Assembly (NCBI RefSeq): GCF_014281965.1
Contig: NZ_JACFTB010000007.1
Span: 186,001 to 250,000 of the forward strand
DNA from: Rhodococcus sp. BP22
GTDB taxonomy: Bacteria; Actinomycetota; Actinomycetes; Mycobacteriales; Mycobacteriaceae
Direction of reading: 5' to 3'
Length of the DNA stretch: 64,000 nucleotides
Shown: in pieces, positions 43,552 to 53,393 of the stretch
Numbering within the stretch: position 1 is the stretch's first letter
How the letters are laid out: every line of letters starts with the position of its first letter
Translations under genes and position numbers: made by a program
Notes under the pieces: generated by a model
Seen by the model: the letters and a program-made list of their open reading frames with translations, nothing else
Database searches by the model: none
Told to the model about the DNA's origin: nothing

Positions 43552-44574
43552 CTACTGCGACCGCGTCCATCGCCCGTCCTCACGTCGCCATAGTGTCGGC
43601 TTGTCCTCGATAGTGGTGACAGTGCGATCGAGCCACCATGTTGCATCTGGATCCCAACCACCGAGGACGGTGGCACCATCACTGTCCGACAATGGAATTG
43701 CGAGTCCGGGAGTAGTGAGATAGCCGTGGATGCTGAGATGAACAGCGTCGTAGTCTCCGGCCACAGCAACCCAATCCGGGATGACCCACTGGCGATACTC
43801 ACCTGTGGTTTCGAACCAATCCGATCGTTTGGATTCCGGCACTGCCAACGGATACGAGTCGACCAGTCGCGCCCAGTCCGTCGGGTTGCTGATCTCGTAC
43901 ACCCGTGGTTCGCCGACAACGTGAACCGGCCACACTCGCGCTTCTCCCCCACCGGACGAATCCTCTTCCAACATCAATTCCAACGCACCCAACCCCTCCC
44001 TGGCGCGGGTAGTCGACAACGCACTGCTCGGTGACGGAATCGACCACCACTCCCCACCAACCCGAGAGTCCGGGCGTTCGACACGATCCAGGCGGTATCG
44101 TTCTTCCATCGCCACCACGTGTTCACGCCACACGTCGAGGCCGGTGGACAGCGGCCGATAAGGCAACGTCGACTCGGGCCACCCGTCATTCGACCACGGA
44201 TGGACCACCAAGCGCTGATTGTCGAGATCCATCGGATCGGACCACCAGTGGGCATGCGGCGAATTCAGCACTGCGACGGCGATCGGCCGCAGAGCGTTCA
44301 CTATGTGCGGCCGGGCGAACATCACGTCCTCCTCGTCCGGCGGTTGCCAGTAACGGGCCCAATCCGTCGCGAAGGAGAGCGCGTCGAGTAAATCCAACTC
44401 GGACAGTTGCGCGATCAGTCGAACATCTACCGCTTCGATCACCTCAGAAACGTCCTCGGGTGACGATGGCCTGTAGTAGTAACCCTCGGGATCGTCGGTA
44501 CTGCACTTGTAGGCGACATTCGCGCAGAAGAAGCGGCCCCGAGGTGACGCGAGAACAGATTCGACCACATCCAT
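43552..44574 (-). CDS. Hypothetical protein, Trp-rich
   Basis: This ~340-residue protein starts most likely at MDVVESVLASPRG (44574); the open frame extends to 44676. It is acidic and tryptophan-rich (WARYWQPPDEED, HWWSDPMD, GGEWWSIPSP) with no signal peptide or membrane helix. Similar large hypotheticals occur in rhodococci, but no domain is recognised. It is convergent with the cyclase gene. Confidence 0.65.
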   Translation of the reverse strand: MDVVESVLASPRGRFFCANVAYKCSTDDPEGYYYRPSSPEDVSEVIEAVDVRLIAQLSELDLLDALSFATDWARYWQPPDEEDVMFARPHIVNALRPIAVAVLNSPHAHWWSDPMDLDNQRLVVHPWSNDGWPESTLPYRPLSTGLDVWREHVVAMEERYRLDRVERPDSRVGGEWWSIPSPSSALSTTRAREGLGALELMLEEDSSGGGEARVWPVHVVGEPRVYEISNPTDWARLVDSYPLAVPESKRSDWFETTGEYRQWVIPDWVAVAGDYDAVHLSIHGYLTTPGLAIPLSDSDGATVLGGWDPDATWWLDRTVTTIEDKPTLWRREDGRWTRSQ

Positions 44575-44793
44575 GGTGTCCAAAGTATCGGACCGATTCC
44601 GGCTGGACGGGGCGATCGACAACGGATGCCGACCGCGGTCGAAAATCACGCGTCGCCAAAAAACTTTGAGCGTCAAGCATTCACCGCGGAAAAAAGATTC
44701 AGCAAAAATCTAACGTTCTCGGCACACTGCCCAGCCGAAGTCGAAGAGCTCTCATACCCCGATGCGCTCGGCCAGTCACGCTATGCTTCGGCC

Positions 44794-44937
44794 ATGGGTA
44801 AGTTCAAGGATGCAGTAGAAGGACTATTCAAGCGGAAGAAGGCCATTCCCGATCCCGCGCCCAAGCAGCTCGATCGTTGGGCCGACGAGGGTGGAGCGCT
44901 TCCGCCTGAGCCACCGAGAGATCCCGGCACTCGATAA
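44794..44937 (+). CDS. Small 47-residue basic/acidic protein, possibly leaderless
   Basis: ATG 44794 opens MGKFKDAVEGLFKRKKAIPD and ends in a proline-rich PPEPPRDPG tail. TATGCT lies about ten bases before the ATG and no ribosome site is visible, which fits a leaderless transcript. It lies 91 bases before ureA. Function is unknown, and coding status is moderate. Confidence 0.45.
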   Translation: MGKFKDAVEGLFKRKKAIPDPAPKQLDRWADEGGALPPEPPRDPGTR

Positions 44938-45028
44938 ATGTAAAGAGAACGTAACCGAGCGGTCGGTCGAATCCTTGGTCTCAATGGCTAGGGTCGAAAG
45001 TTCCTGCAAAGAAACACGAGGTTGATCA

Positions 45029-45331
45029 ATGCAACTGGTTCCATCGGACACGGAGAAGTTGCTCCTCAGTGTGGCGGGGATGGTGGCCCGCGACCGACGT
45101 GAACGAGGCGTCGTCCTGAACTACCCGGAGGCGACAGCACTGCTGTCCTGCTGGGTAATGGAGCGAGCCCGCGAGGGTAAACGCGTCGCCGAACTGATGA
45201 CCGAGGGCAGGAACGTGCTCAGCCGGGAAGAGGTCATGGAAGGCGTCCCGGAGATGATCGGTGCCATTCAGGTAGAAGCGACTTTTCCCGACGGTCGCAA
45301 GCTGGTCACCATCACGGATCCGATCCAATGA
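45029..45331 (+). CDS. ureA: Urease gamma subunit
   Basis: This 100-residue subunit has the expected full length and the motif [20 protein letters not shown]. With UreB and UreC it forms the nickel urease that hydrolyses urea to ammonia and carbamate. ATG 45029 follows GAGG. Its TGA overlaps the ureB ATG (ATGA), the first of several overlaps in the operon. Confidence 0.96.
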   Translation: MQLVPSDTEKLLLSVAGMVARDRRERGVVLNYPEATALLSCWVMERAREGKRVAELMTEGRNVLSREEVMEGVPEMIGAIQVEATFPDGRKLVTITDPIQ

Positions 45332-45654
45332 TCCCCGGCGAATTTCGCTTACGCCCCGAGGCCGTGGAACTCAATGCCGGCCGGGAGCGCCGCACACTCC
45401 TGGTGGTCAACGCCGGAGACCGGCCGATACAGGTCGGCTCGCATTTGCATCTACCCGATGCCAACTCGGCCTTACAGTTCGACCGTGACCAAGCCGAGGG
45501 TTTCCGTCTCGACCTGCCGGCAGGCACGTCGGTACGACTCGAACCGGGGGTGAGCCGGATGGTCGACCTCGTAGCCTTGGGCGGCCGCAAACGCGTACCG
45601 GGCCTCCAGATCAAGACCGATACCAACGCTCCGTCGCCGAAAGAGAAGTCATGA
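45328..45654 (+). CDS. ureB: Urease beta subunit
   Basis: This 108-residue subunit starts [20 protein letters not shown] and contains [14 protein letters not shown], typical of UreB. It packs against UreC and shapes the flap region. It overlaps ureA and ureC by four bases at each end, which favours matched production of the subunits. Confidence 0.96.
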   Translation: MIPGEFRLRPEAVELNAGRERRTLLVVNAGDRPIQVGSHLHLPDANSALQFDRDQAEGFRLDLPAGTSVRLEPGVSRMVDLVALGGRKRVPGLQIKTDTNAPSPKEKS

Positions 45655-47360
45655 GTTGGATCGATCGCCTCAAGTACGTCCAGCTGTACGGTCCGACGAC
45701 GGGTGACCAGATCCGGTTGGCCGACACCGACCTGTGGATCGAAGTTGCTGAGGATCGCACCGTCGGAGGCGACGAAGCTACGTTCGGCGGAGGCAAGACC
45801 ATCCGCGAATCCATGGGCCAAGGCTCTTCGATGCGTTCCGAGGGTGCGCTCGACGTCGTGATCACGAACGCGATCGTTCTCGATCACTGGGGCATAGTCC
45901 GTGCCGACGTCGGAATCCGCGACGGTCGAATAGTCGCCGTCGCCAAGGCAGGCAACTCCGACATCATGGATGGGATCCGCCCCGACATGCAGATCGGTCC
46001 CGCTACCGATGTCATCTCAGGAGAAGGAAAAATACTCACCGCGGGAGCCGTCGACACGCACGTGCACTTTCTCAGTGAAATCGAGATGCGTGAGGCGCTG
46101 GCGACCGGAACGACAACGGTCATCGGCGGCGGTACCGGGCCCACCGAGGGATCGAAGGCGACCACTGTCACCGGCGGGGCGTGGGCGCTCACGATGATGC
46201 ATCGAGCGCTCGACCACATCCCGCTCAACGTCATCCTCTTCGGCAAGGGCAGCACTGTGTCGCACGGAGCATTGCGTGAAGACGCGCTGGCAGGTGCCGG
46301 CGGATACAAGATCCACGAGGATTGGGGCGCAACTCCGGCCGCGATCGACGCATCACTGCGCGCCGCCGAGGAGTTCGGTCTCCAGGTCGCACTGCACGCC
46401 GACAGCCTCAACGAGACCGGGTATGTCCAAAGCACTCTCGACGCTATCGCCGGACGCGGCATCCACGCGTTCCATTCCGAAGGCGCCGGCGGTGGCCACG
46501 CCCCCGACATCATCACTGTGGTCAGCGAGCCGAATGTGATTCCCGCGTCGACCAACCCGACGCTCCCGTACACCGTCAATACCGTCGACGAGCACCTCGA
46601 CATGCTCATGGTCGTTCACCATCTCAATCCGAAGGTGCCCGAGGACCTGGCATTTGCGGAGTCTCGAATTCGGGCCTCGACGATGGCTGCAGAAGACATT
46701 TTGCAGGACATGGGCGCGATGTCGATCACCTCGTCCGACGCGCAGGCAATGGGTCGGATCGGCGAAGTGATCTGCCGCACTTGGCAAGTGGCGCACGTGA
46801 TGAAGAACCGTCGCGGTTCACTGGGTTCCTCCGAACCTGCCGACAACGAGCGGGCACGCCGCTATGTAGCGAAGTACACGATCTGCCCCGCCGTCGCGCA
46901 CGGCATAGATCACGAGATCGGATCGGTGGAGAGCGGCAAGATGGCGGACCTCGTGCTGTGGGATCCGGCGTTCTTCGGGATTCGCCCATGGGCGGTCATC
47001 AAATCCGGGGCGATCGTCGCAGCGCCGCTCGGCGACCCGAACGGTGCCGTACCGAATCCGCAGCCGGTCCTGACTCGCCCGACGTTGCCGGCTGAGGCTG
47101 CCTCCGCCGCACACCTGGCAACGACATTCGTCTCGCAGGCAGCACTCGACGACGGACTGGCCGACCGGCTGGGACTGACCCGAAAGTTGGCCGCTGTCCG
47201 CCCGACTCGCGATATCGGCAAAGCGTCCATGCCCAACAACACGACGCTGCCGAAACTCGACATCGACCCGGAGACGTTCGCGATTTCCATCGACGGCGAA
47301 CTGGTTCGACCGAAGCCGGTGGATGTCGTGCCGCTCGCGCAGCGTTACACGATGTTCTAG
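45651..47360 (+). CDS. ureC: Urease alpha (catalytic) subunit
   Basis: This 569-residue subunit has nickel-site motifs HVHFLSE, the carbamylated-lysine region ([11 protein letters not shown] then FGKGS) and HADSLNE, with the [13 protein letters not shown] block. It is full length. The flap segment reads [10 protein letters not shown] where most ureases have MVCHHL, so the conserved flap cysteine (Cys319 in Klebsiella numbering) is valine. That residue is not essential in characterised enzymes but is the usual target of thiol-reactive inhibitors. All other active-site residues I can check are present. Confidence 0.96.
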   Translation: MSWIDRLKYVQLYGPTTGDQIRLADTDLWIEVAEDRTVGGDEATFGGGKTIRESMGQGSSMRSEGALDVVITNAIVLDHWGIVRADVGIRDGRIVAVAKAGNSDIMDGIRPDMQIGPATDVISGEGKILTAGAVDTHVHFLSEIEMREALATGTTTVIGGGTGPTEGSKATTVTGGAWALTMMHRALDHIPLNVILFGKGSTVSHGALREDALAGAGGYKIHEDWGATPAAIDASLRAAEEFGLQVALHADSLNETGYVQSTLDAIAGRGIHAFHSEGAGGGHAPDIITVVSEPNVIPASTNPTLPYTVNTVDEHLDMLMVVHHLNPKVPEDLAFAESRIRASTMAAEDILQDMGAMSITSSDAQAMGRIGEVICRTWQVAHVMKNRRGSLGSSEPADNERARRYVAKYTICPAVAHGIDHEIGSVESGKMADLVLWDPAFFGIRPWAVIKSGAIVAAPLGDPNGAVPNPQPVLTRPTLPAEAASAAHLATTFVSQAALDDGLADRLGLTRKLAAVRPTRDIGKASMPNNTTLPKLDIDPETFAISIDGELVRPKPVDVVPLAQRYTMF

Positions 47361-47368
47361 AAGAATCG

Positions 47369-48040
47369 ATGACCGGTCATATCGGAGCGCTCCTCCTCGG
47401 CGACGCGCGGTTGCCCACCGGCGGACACATCTATTCGGGTGGTTTGGAGCCAGCTCTAGCGGCGGGCATGCCGTCCGAGCGGGTTCCGGACTATATACGA
47501 GCGCGGTGCCGGACGGTCGCGACAGTCGAGGCGTCGGCTGCCGTATTGGCTTATCGTGCAGCACAATCCGACGACCCGTCGAGAATCGAATCGGTTCACG
47601 ATGCTCTTCTCGCCCGGACCACGAGCGAACCGCTGCGCAACGTTTCGGGAATGCTCGGGCGTGGACTGGTCCGGATGGCACTGAGACTGTGGCCCGATCA
47701 TCCCGCGGTCACTGCGCTCGTGGCTATCGATCGCGCACCGATGCGTCCCGTCGCCCTGGGCACCGTCGCAGCGGTCATGGGTATCGGCGAGGCGGCCGTT
47801 GCTCGCGTCTGTTTCTACGACGACATCCAAACGGTTGCCTCGGCAACCCTGAAACTTGCGCCCATCGATCCCGTCGACCCGGTGGCGTGGGTACTTTCTC
47901 TCGAACCACTGATCGACACATTGGTGGAGAACGTGCTCGCCGTCGAATCCGTCGACGACATGCTTGCCGCCACCGCACCGGAAGCCGAGCAGTGGTCACT
48001 GAACCACGCTGGTAGAACAAGGAGAATTTTCATTGCCTGA
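47369..48040 (+). CDS. ureF: Urease accessory protein UreF
   Basis: This 223-residue helical accessory protein contains [18 protein letters not shown], typical of UreF. It helps load nickel together with UreG and UreD. It starts eight bases after ureC and its end overlaps ureG. Confidence 0.9.
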   Translation: MTGHIGALLLGDARLPTGGHIYSGGLEPALAAGMPSERVPDYIRARCRTVATVEASAAVLAYRAAQSDDPSRIESVHDALLARTTSEPLRNVSGMLGRGLVRMALRLWPDHPAVTALVAIDRAPMRPVALGTVAAVMGIGEAAVARVCFYDDIQTVASATLKLAPIDPVDPVAWVLSLEPLIDTLVENVLAVESVDDMLAATAPEAEQWSLNHAGRTRRIFIA

Positions 48041-48761
48041 CAAGACCGAACAGACCAACAGCGCCGGTGCTCCACCGCGGCGTGCTTTGCGACTCGGCAT
48101 CGCAGGCCCCGTCGGCACCGGCAAGAGCACATTGATCGCCACTATCTGCCGTGCTCTCGCCGACGAGATGGAAATCGCCGTCGTCACCAACGACATCTAC
48201 ACCGACGAGGACGCCCGACTGCTCCGCTCGGCCGGAGTGCTTCCCGTCGAACGCATCCACGCCGTCGAGACCGGTGCATGTCCGCACACTGCGATCCGCG
48301 ACGACATCACCCCCAACCTCCTTGCGGTCGAGGATCTCGAAGCCGAGTTCGCACCACTCGATCTGGTGATCGTCGAGAGTGGCGGTGACAACCTCACCGC
48401 GACGTTCAGCCCCGCTCTCGTGGACGCCCAGATCTTCTGCCTCGACGTCGCAGGAGGTGGCGACGTTGCCCGCAAGGGTGGCCCAGGCATCGAACGCGCA
48501 GACCTGCTGCTCGTGAACAAAGTGGACCTCGCCCCGTACGTGCGCGTCGACGTCGAGCAGATGGTGGCCGACGCCAAGGAAGCTCGGGATGGGCTTCCAG
48601 TGTTGGCGTTGAGCTGGGACGACAACGACGCGATCGCCAGACTCGCGCAGTGGGTCCGACAGATTCTCGACGATCACAGGAACGGCCGTCACGTGCCCCG
48701 CGATCCGGGTCCGATGGCCCCGCACAGTCACTCCGACGGCACCCAGCACAGTCATACGTGA
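48033..48761 (+). CDS. ureG: Urease nickel-insertion GTPase UreG
   Basis: This 242-residue GTPase has P-loop GPVGTGKST, the nickel-binding [10 protein letters not shown] motif and NKVDLAPYV for guanine. A His-rich C-terminus ([11 protein letters not shown]) may store nickel and substitute for the missing UreE. The start is TTG 48033 behind AAGGAG, overlapping ureF. Confidence 0.95.
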   Translation: MPDKTEQTNSAGAPPRRALRLGIAGPVGTGKSTLIATICRALADEMEIAVVTNDIYTDEDARLLRSAGVLPVERIHAVETGACPHTAIRDDITPNLLAVEDLEAEFAPLDLVIVESGGDNLTATFSPALVDAQIFCLDVAGGGDVARKGGPGIERADLLLVNKVDLAPYVRVDVEQMVADAKEARDGLPVLALSWDDNDAIARLAQWVRQILDDHRNGRHVPRDPGPMAPHSHSDGTQHSHT

Positions 48762-49564
48762 CCGAAAAGGTTACGACAAAGGTCCATGCGGAGTTGGTGC
48801 GCGGCCGTGTGCGATTCACCGAAATGCGCTCCGGCACATTCCTTCGCCCGCAACCGTTGCACGTCGACGGACCGGTTGCGCGACTGGCGCTGATCGGGAG
48901 CTACGCGATGCTCCTGGCCGGAGACGACCTCCGACTCGACATCCACGTCGGACCTGGAGTGTGGCTCGAACTCGTCGAACCGTCCGGCACTGTGGCCTAT
49001 CACGCACAAGGTGGTTCGGCGTCCTGGTCGGCGTCGATCCGGGTCGACGATGATGCGCAGTTGGTTTGGCGATCTGCGCCGTTCGTCGTGACCGCCGGAG
49101 CCAACGTGCGAAGGGACACCCGGATCGGCCTCGGCGACGGCGCCCGCGCCCTGATCTCGGAAACACTCGTCCTCGGACGCACCTACGAGGACGGGGGCGG
49201 GCCCCTACGTTCGACGATGCGGGTCGATCACGTAGGCAAGCCCCTGTTGGTCGAGGACCTCGATCTGCGTGACACTGCGCATCGCGACCTGCCTGGGGTG
49301 CTCGGTAGCAATCGCACGATGGCGTCGGTGCTACTTGTCGGAGCACGGCCGGCAACAGCGGAAGGTGTACACGAGACTCGACTGGCAGGCGCCGGCGCTC
49401 TTGCGCGTGCATTGGCTCCGCAAGCGCACGAAGCTCAGGCCGCAGTCGACCTCTCGTGGGACCGCTGGTCGAAGGAGTACCTCGATCCGGCGGACTACCG
49501 TCGGACATCGGAAATCATTGCCCCGCAGACCGTTTCGCCGACACACTCTGCTCATTCAGAGTGA
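48758..49564 (+). CDS. ureD: Urease accessory protein UreD
   Basis: This 268-residue protein starts at GTG 48758 overlapping the ureG stop (GTGA). It contains [17 protein letters not shown] and [15 protein letters not shown], fitting UreD/UreH, the scaffold that binds apo-urease during nickel insertion. It is the last gene of ureABCFGD; no ureE or nickel transporter lies nearby. Confidence 0.92.
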   Translation: MTEKVTTKVHAELVRGRVRFTEMRSGTFLRPQPLHVDGPVARLALIGSYAMLLAGDDLRLDIHVGPGVWLELVEPSGTVAYHAQGGSASWSASIRVDDDAQLVWRSAPFVVTAGANVRRDTRIGLGDGARALISETLVLGRTYEDGGGPLRSTMRVDHVGKPLLVEDLDLRDTAHRDLPGVLGSNRTMASVLLVGARPATAEGVHETRLAGAGALARALAPQAHEAQAAVDLSWDRWSKEYLDPADYRRTSEIIAPQTVSPTHSAHSE

Positions 49565-49587
49565 GTGTGCCGGCCATGGGTCAAAAC

Positions 49588-49620
49588 TGATCGATACAGG
49601 TCCGATCTGATCGATACAGG
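49588..49620. repeat. 13-base direct repeat pair
   Basis: TGATCGATACAGG occurs at 49588-49600 and again at 49608-49620, 20 bases apart, immediately beside a strong hairpin in the ureD/icd convergent spacer. The role is unknown. Confidence 0.7.
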
Positions 49621-49655
49621 GGTCCATTCATACGATTGCGTCGTATGAATGGACC
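49621..49655. terminator. Strong hairpin between convergent ureD and icd
   Basis: A perfect 15-base stem (GGTCCATTCATACGA with its complement) encloses a TTGCG loop. It lies between two convergent genes, so a bidirectional terminator is the simple reading. A run of seven A's downstream on the plus strand is not placed as a U-tract for either transcript. Confidence 0.6.
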
Positions 49656-49671
49656 ATTGAAGCGAAAAAAA

Positions 49672-51906
49672 CTACTGCTGCGCAGCCGCCAACGCGTCGT
49701 TGAACGTCTTGCTCGGCCGCATGACGGCAGCGGTGGCTTCGGGATCCGGGTAGTAGTAACCACCGATCTCGACGGCCTTGCCCTGCGCGTCGTTCAATTC
49801 CTTGACGATCGTTTCTTCGTTGTCGGCCAACGTCTTTGCCAATCCGGCGAAGTGCTTCGCCAGTTCTGCATCCTCGGTCTGCTCGGCGAGCTCCTGCGCC
49901 CAGTACAGCGCGAGATAGAACTGGCTGCCGCGGTTGTCGAGTTCGCCGGTCTTACGCGACGGTCCCTTGCTGTTCTCGAGCAACTTGCCCGTCGCCGCAT
50001 CCAGGGCCTTGCCCAGGACCGTTGCCTTGCCGCCGGTCTTGCTACCCAGATCTTCCAGGCTGACAGCCAAGGCCAGGTACTCGCCGAGTGAGTCCCACCG
50101 CAGGTGGTTCTCTTCGAGGAGCTGCTTGACGTGCTTCGGCGCCGAGCCGCCTGCACCGGTTTCGTACAATCCGCCACCTGCCATCAGTGGAACGATGGAG
50201 AGCATTTTTGCGCTGGTGCCCAATTCGAGGATCGGGAACAGGTCGGTGAGGTAGTCACGCAGAATGTTGCCCGTCGCGGAGATGGTGTCGAGCCCGCGGA
50301 CCAGACGCTCCATCGTGTAGCGGATCGCGCGAACCTGCGACATGATCTGGATGTCCAGACCCTCGGTGTCATGGTCCTTCAGGTACGTGCGCACCTTGGC
50401 GATCAGTTCGTTCTCGTGCGGGCGGTACGGATCGAGCCAGAAGACCACCGGCATTCCCGATTCGCGGGCGCGTCGCACAGCCAGCGCGACCCAGTCCTGG
50501 ATCGGTGCGTCCTTGACGATGCACAGGCGCCAGATGTCGCCCTCTTCCACTGTCTGGGTCAGCAGTACCTCACCGGTAGCGGTATCGGTGATGTTGGCGA
50601 TGCCGGCCTTCGGTGCCTCGAAAGTCTTGTCGTGCGAGCCGTATTCCTCGGCCTGCTGCGCCATCAGTCCGACGTTGGGGACGGTGCCCATCGTCGTCGG
50701 ATCGAACGCGCCGTTCGTCTTACAGAAGTTCACCATCTCCTGGTAGATACGCGCGAACGTGGACTCGGGGTTTACGGCCTTGGTGTCCTTGGGACGACCA
50801 TCGGCGCCCCACATCTTGCCGCCGGCCCGGATCATCGCAGGCATGGATGCGTCGACGATGACGTCACTGGGAGAGTGGAAGTTCGAGATTCCGCGTGCCG
50901 AATCCACCATGGCCAGTTCCGGCCGATGCTCATGGCACTTGTGCAGATCCTCGATGATCTCGTCACGCGTGGAGGCGGGAAGCGTCTCGATCTTGCTGTA
51001 CAGATCGGACAGGCCGTTGTTGACGTTGACACCGAGCTCTTCGAACAGGTCGCCATGCTTGGCGAATGCGTCTTTGTAGAAGACGCGGACAGCGTGCCCG
51101 AACACGATGGGGTGCGAGACCCTCATCATGGTGGCCTTCACATGCAACGACAGCATGACGCCGGTTTCGTAGGCGTCCTGCATCTGCTCTTCGTAGAAGT
51201 CGAGCAATGCCTTCTTGCTCATGAACATGGAGTCGATGACGTCGCCGTCTTTGAGCGACACCTTCGGCTTGAGGACGATCGACTCGCCGTCGGCGGTCAG
51301 CAGTTCCATCTTCACTTCGCGATCGCCGTCGACGACCGTGGACTTTTCGCCATGGTAGAAATCGCCGCTGCGCATGTGCGCCACGTGGGTGCGCGATGCC
51401 ATCGACCATTCGGTCATGCTGTGCGGGTGCTTGCGGGCATATTCCTTCACTGCCTTCGGCGCGCGGCGGTCGGAGTTACCTTCGCGGAGAACGGGGTTGA
51501 CCGCACTGCCGAGGCACTTCGTGTAGCGATCACGAATGATCTTCTCTTCGTCGGTCTTCGGATTTCCCGGAAAGTCCGGGATCGCGAAACCCTTGTCCTG
51601 AAGCTCTTTCACGGCCGCGATCAGCTGTGGCACCGAAGCGCTGATATTCGGCAGCTTGATGATGTTGGTGTCGGGCAGTTGCGTCAGGCGACCCAGTTCG
51701 GCCAGGTTGTCCGGCACCTTCTGATCCTCGGAGAGGTAATCGGGGAACTCGGCAAGGATGCGGTTGGCCACGGAGATATCGCTCGATGCAACGTCGATGT
51801 CGGCCGCACTGGCAAACGCACGCACGACCGGCAGAAACGCATGCGTCGCAAGCATCGGCGCCTCGTCGGTCAGGGTGTATATGATGGTCGGCTGTTTCGC
51901 AGTCAT
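49672..51906 (-). CDS. icd: NADP-dependent isocitrate dehydrogenase, monomeric type
   Basis: This 744-residue enzyme has the length and sequence of the monomeric IDH class (start [15 protein letters not shown]; inner [18 protein letters not shown]). It oxidises isocitrate to 2-oxoglutarate and makes NADPH in the TCA cycle. ATG 51906 follows AAGGCG. It is full length, with no disruption. Confidence 0.95.
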   Translation of the reverse strand: MTAKQPTIIYTLTDEAPMLATHAFLPVVRAFASAADIDVASSDISVANRILAEFPDYLSEDQKVPDNLAELGRLTQLPDTNIIKLPNISASVPQLIAAVKELQDKGFAIPDFPGNPKTDEEKIIRDRYTKCLGSAVNPVLREGNSDRRAPKAVKEYARKHPHSMTEWSMASRTHVAHMRSGDFYHGEKSTVVDGDREVKMELLTADGESIVLKPKVSLKDGDVIDSMFMSKKALLDFYEEQMQDAYETGVMLSLHVKATMMRVSHPIVFGHAVRVFYKDAFAKHGDLFEELGVNVNNGLSDLYSKIETLPASTRDEIIEDLHKCHEHRPELAMVDSARGISNFHSPSDVIVDASMPAMIRAGGKMWGADGRPKDTKAVNPESTFARIYQEMVNFCKTNGAFDPTTMGTVPNVGLMAQQAEEYGSHDKTFEAPKAGIANITDTATGEVLLTQTVEEGDIWRLCIVKDAPIQDWVALAVRRARESGMPVVFWLDPYRPHENELIAKVRTYLKDHDTEGLDIQIMSQVRAIRYTMERLVRGLDTISATGNILRDYLTDLFPILELGTSAKMLSIVPLMAGGGLYETGAGGSAPKHVKQLLEENHLRWDSLGEYLALAVSLEDLGSKTGGKATVLGKALDAATGKLLENSKGPSRKTGELDNRGSQFYLALYWAQELAEQTEDAELAKHFAGLAKTLADNEETIVKELNDAQGKAVEIGGYYYPDPEATAAVMRPSKTFNDALAAAQQ

Positions 51907-52059
51907 GTTTCGCCTTTGCCTCAGTTTTCAACGTCGTCTTTTGGATACGTCCCCCCAACTTTAAGCTTTCGATCCGGCGCCGTGCGGAGCAGTAGCGGGA
52001 TACGCCTCCTACTGACCGGTAGCATCACGCCGCCACAGCCCAAATGCCGGCACCGCCGA

Positions 52060-52419
52060 TCAGGTGCAGCAATGGGGGTCGAGCACCACACGCAGCGCGT
52101 CGAGCGCCTCGGTACGCGCGGAGTAGTAGACATTCATGCCCCGACGGACAGCAACGACCATGCCTGCCTTCTTGAGCTGGCCGAGATGATGGCTGACCGT
52201 GGACTCGGCCAGTCCTATCGTTGCCGCGAGATCGCACGTGCAGATCTCCCCCGCAGCGTCGGTCAGTAAAACCGAGAGCAACTTCAGGCGCGCAGGATCC
52301 GCGAGCGCCTTCAACCGCACGGCCAATTCGAGGGCCTCGTCGTCGGCCATCGGCCGTGCAGAGACTGGCGCACAACAGAGTGGGGCCGTGGCATCGATCA
52401 GCGGCAACGTCTTGGGCAT
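52060..52419 (-). CDS. arsR: ArsR-family arsenic-responsive repressor
   Basis: This 119-residue winged-helix repressor has recognition helix STVSHHLGQLKKAG. Cys15-Cys16 lie near the N-terminus and Cys60/Cys62 in EICTCDL, with a Cys-Cys pair at the C-terminus. The N-terminal Cys pair plus one in this helix matches the As(III) site described for Corynebacterium ArsR. It is divergent from arsI across a 98-base spacer with a long inverted repeat, and probably represses arsI and itself. Confidence 0.85.
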   Translation of the reverse strand: MPKTLPLIDATAPLCCAPVSARPMADDEALELAVRLKALADPARLKLLSVLLTDAAGEICTCDLAATIGLAESTVSHHLGQLKKAGMVVAVRRGMNVYYSARTEALDALRVVLDPHCCT

Positions 52420-52442
52420 GCACCCCAGACTACTACCTTCTT

Positions 52443-52496
52443 GACTTATGTCGAATCCGCGCGCATTGTGGCTAAGCAAGCAATTCGACATACGTC
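52443..52496. promoter_or_regulatory. Candidate ArsR operator between arsR and arsI
   Basis: GACTTATGTCGAAT (52443-52456) and ATTCGACATACGTC (52483-52496) form an inverted repeat with one mismatch in 14 positions and a 26-base gap. Its position between divergent genes fits two ArsR sites, each covering one promoter. Confidence 0.7.
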
Positions 52497-52517
52497 ACAC
52501 AGGTGGAGGTACTCCAA

Positions 52518-52994
52518 ATGTCACGCGCCCAACTCGCCCTCAACGTCGACGATCTCGATCAGGCGGTCACGTTCTACACCAAACTCTTCGGAACCACCCC
52601 GGCGAAGGTCAAGCCGGGTTATGCCAACTTCGCCATCGCAGACCCACCACTCAAACTTGTTCTCATCGAAAACGTCGGACAGGGAGGAACTTTGAACCAC
52701 CTGGGCATCGAAGTCGAGTCCTCGACTCAGGTTCACGACGAGATTGCCCGGTTGACCGGCGAAGGACTGTTCACCGACGAAGAGATCGGCACCACGTGCT
52801 GTTTCGCGACACAGGACAAAGTCTGGGTCAGCGGTCCCGCCGGTGAACGCTGGGAGGTCTATACCGTCCTTGCCGACTCGGACACTTTCGGAACCAGTCC
52901 GTCGTTGCCGAACGAATCGAACACCGATGGGCCCACGTGTTGCGGCGGAGACTCATCGGCGGGCGCGACGGCATCGACACCCGCCTGCTGCTGA
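52518..52994 (+). CDS. arsI: ArsI/CadI-like VOC-fold protein (organoarsenical C-As lyase candidate)
   Basis: This 158-residue VOC-fold protein has the likely Fe(II) ligands Gln5, His61 and Glu113, and the vicinal cysteine pair Cys94-Cys95 (GTTCCFATQD) that binds As(III) organics in ArsI. A Cys-rich tail (TCCGG, PACC) follows. ArsI breaks the C-As bond of methylarsenite; mycobacterial CadI is a close cadmium-induced relative. ATG 52518 follows GGAGG. Divergent from arsR. Confidence 0.83.
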   Translation: MSRAQLALNVDDLDQAVTFYTKLFGTTPAKVKPGYANFAIADPPLKLVLIENVGQGGTLNHLGIEVESSTQVHDEIARLTGEGLFTDEEIGTTCCFATQDKVWVSGPAGERWEVYTVLADSDTFGTSPSLPNESNTDGPTCCGGDSSAGATASTPACC

Positions 52995-53020
52995 CCGCGA
53001 ACCGATCTCGACCCAGGATG

Positions 53021-53038
53021 ATTCAGCCTTTTCTGAAT
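53021..53038. promoter_or_regulatory. Inverted repeat upstream of the CmtR-like gene
   Basis: ATTCAG-N6-CTGAAT lies 10 bases before the ATG of the CmtR-like regulator and overlaps its probable promoter region. Autoregulation is a reasonable guess. It could also serve as a weak terminator of arsI. Confidence 0.5.
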
Positions 53039-53048
53039 ACAGATTTGG

Positions 53049-53393
53049 ATGTACTGTGACGGCGTGGACCTACTGACCCATATTTCCGTGCTGTCACGCT
53101 TCGGGCACGCCCTCTCCGACGAGACGCGCACGCGAGTGTTGCTCGCGCTCAAGACCGAGCCGCGATATCCAGCCGAACTTGCCGATTCACTGGGCGTGAC
53201 CCGCCAAAAACTGTCCAACCACCTCGCCTGCCTTCGCGGATGCGGCCTGGTAGTGGCAGTTCCCGACGGCCGAAGGACTCGATACGAGTTGGCAGACGCC
53301 AACATCGGCCGTGCCCTCGACGACTTGCTCGCCGTCGTACTCGCCGTGGATCCGACGAGTTGTCCCAACTCCGACGTCGACGGATGCTGCTGA
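53049..53393 (+). CDS. cmtR: CmtR-like metal-sensing ArsR-family repressor
   Basis: This 114-residue regulator has helix-turn-helix RQKLSNHLACLRGCGLVVAV. The Cys-x3-Cys in the recognition helix matches the Cd/Pb-binding cysteines of mycobacterial CmtR, and a Cys-rich tail (SCPNSDVDGCC) supplies further ligands. A start at GTG 53064 is possible, and no ribosome site is visible for the ATG, so the transcript may be leaderless. It overlaps the cation-efflux gene by one base. Confidence 0.83.
   Translation: MYCDGVDLLTHISVLSRFGHALSDETRTRVLLALKTEPRYPAELADSLGVTRQKLSNHLACLRGCGLVVAVPDGRRTRYELADANIGRALDDLLAVVLAVDPTSCPNSDVDGCC

Noticed and set aside
46818..47681. 287-codon minus-strand frame across the ureC/ureF joint
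   Set aside because: It spans two overlapping, well-recognised urease genes on the other strand.
50104..52269. Very long plus-strand open frame (about 720 codons) opposite icd
   Set aside because: It is the antisense shadow of a full-length, clearly recognised isocitrate dehydrogenase. High-GC third positions create such frames, and it has no ribosome site or family resemblance.
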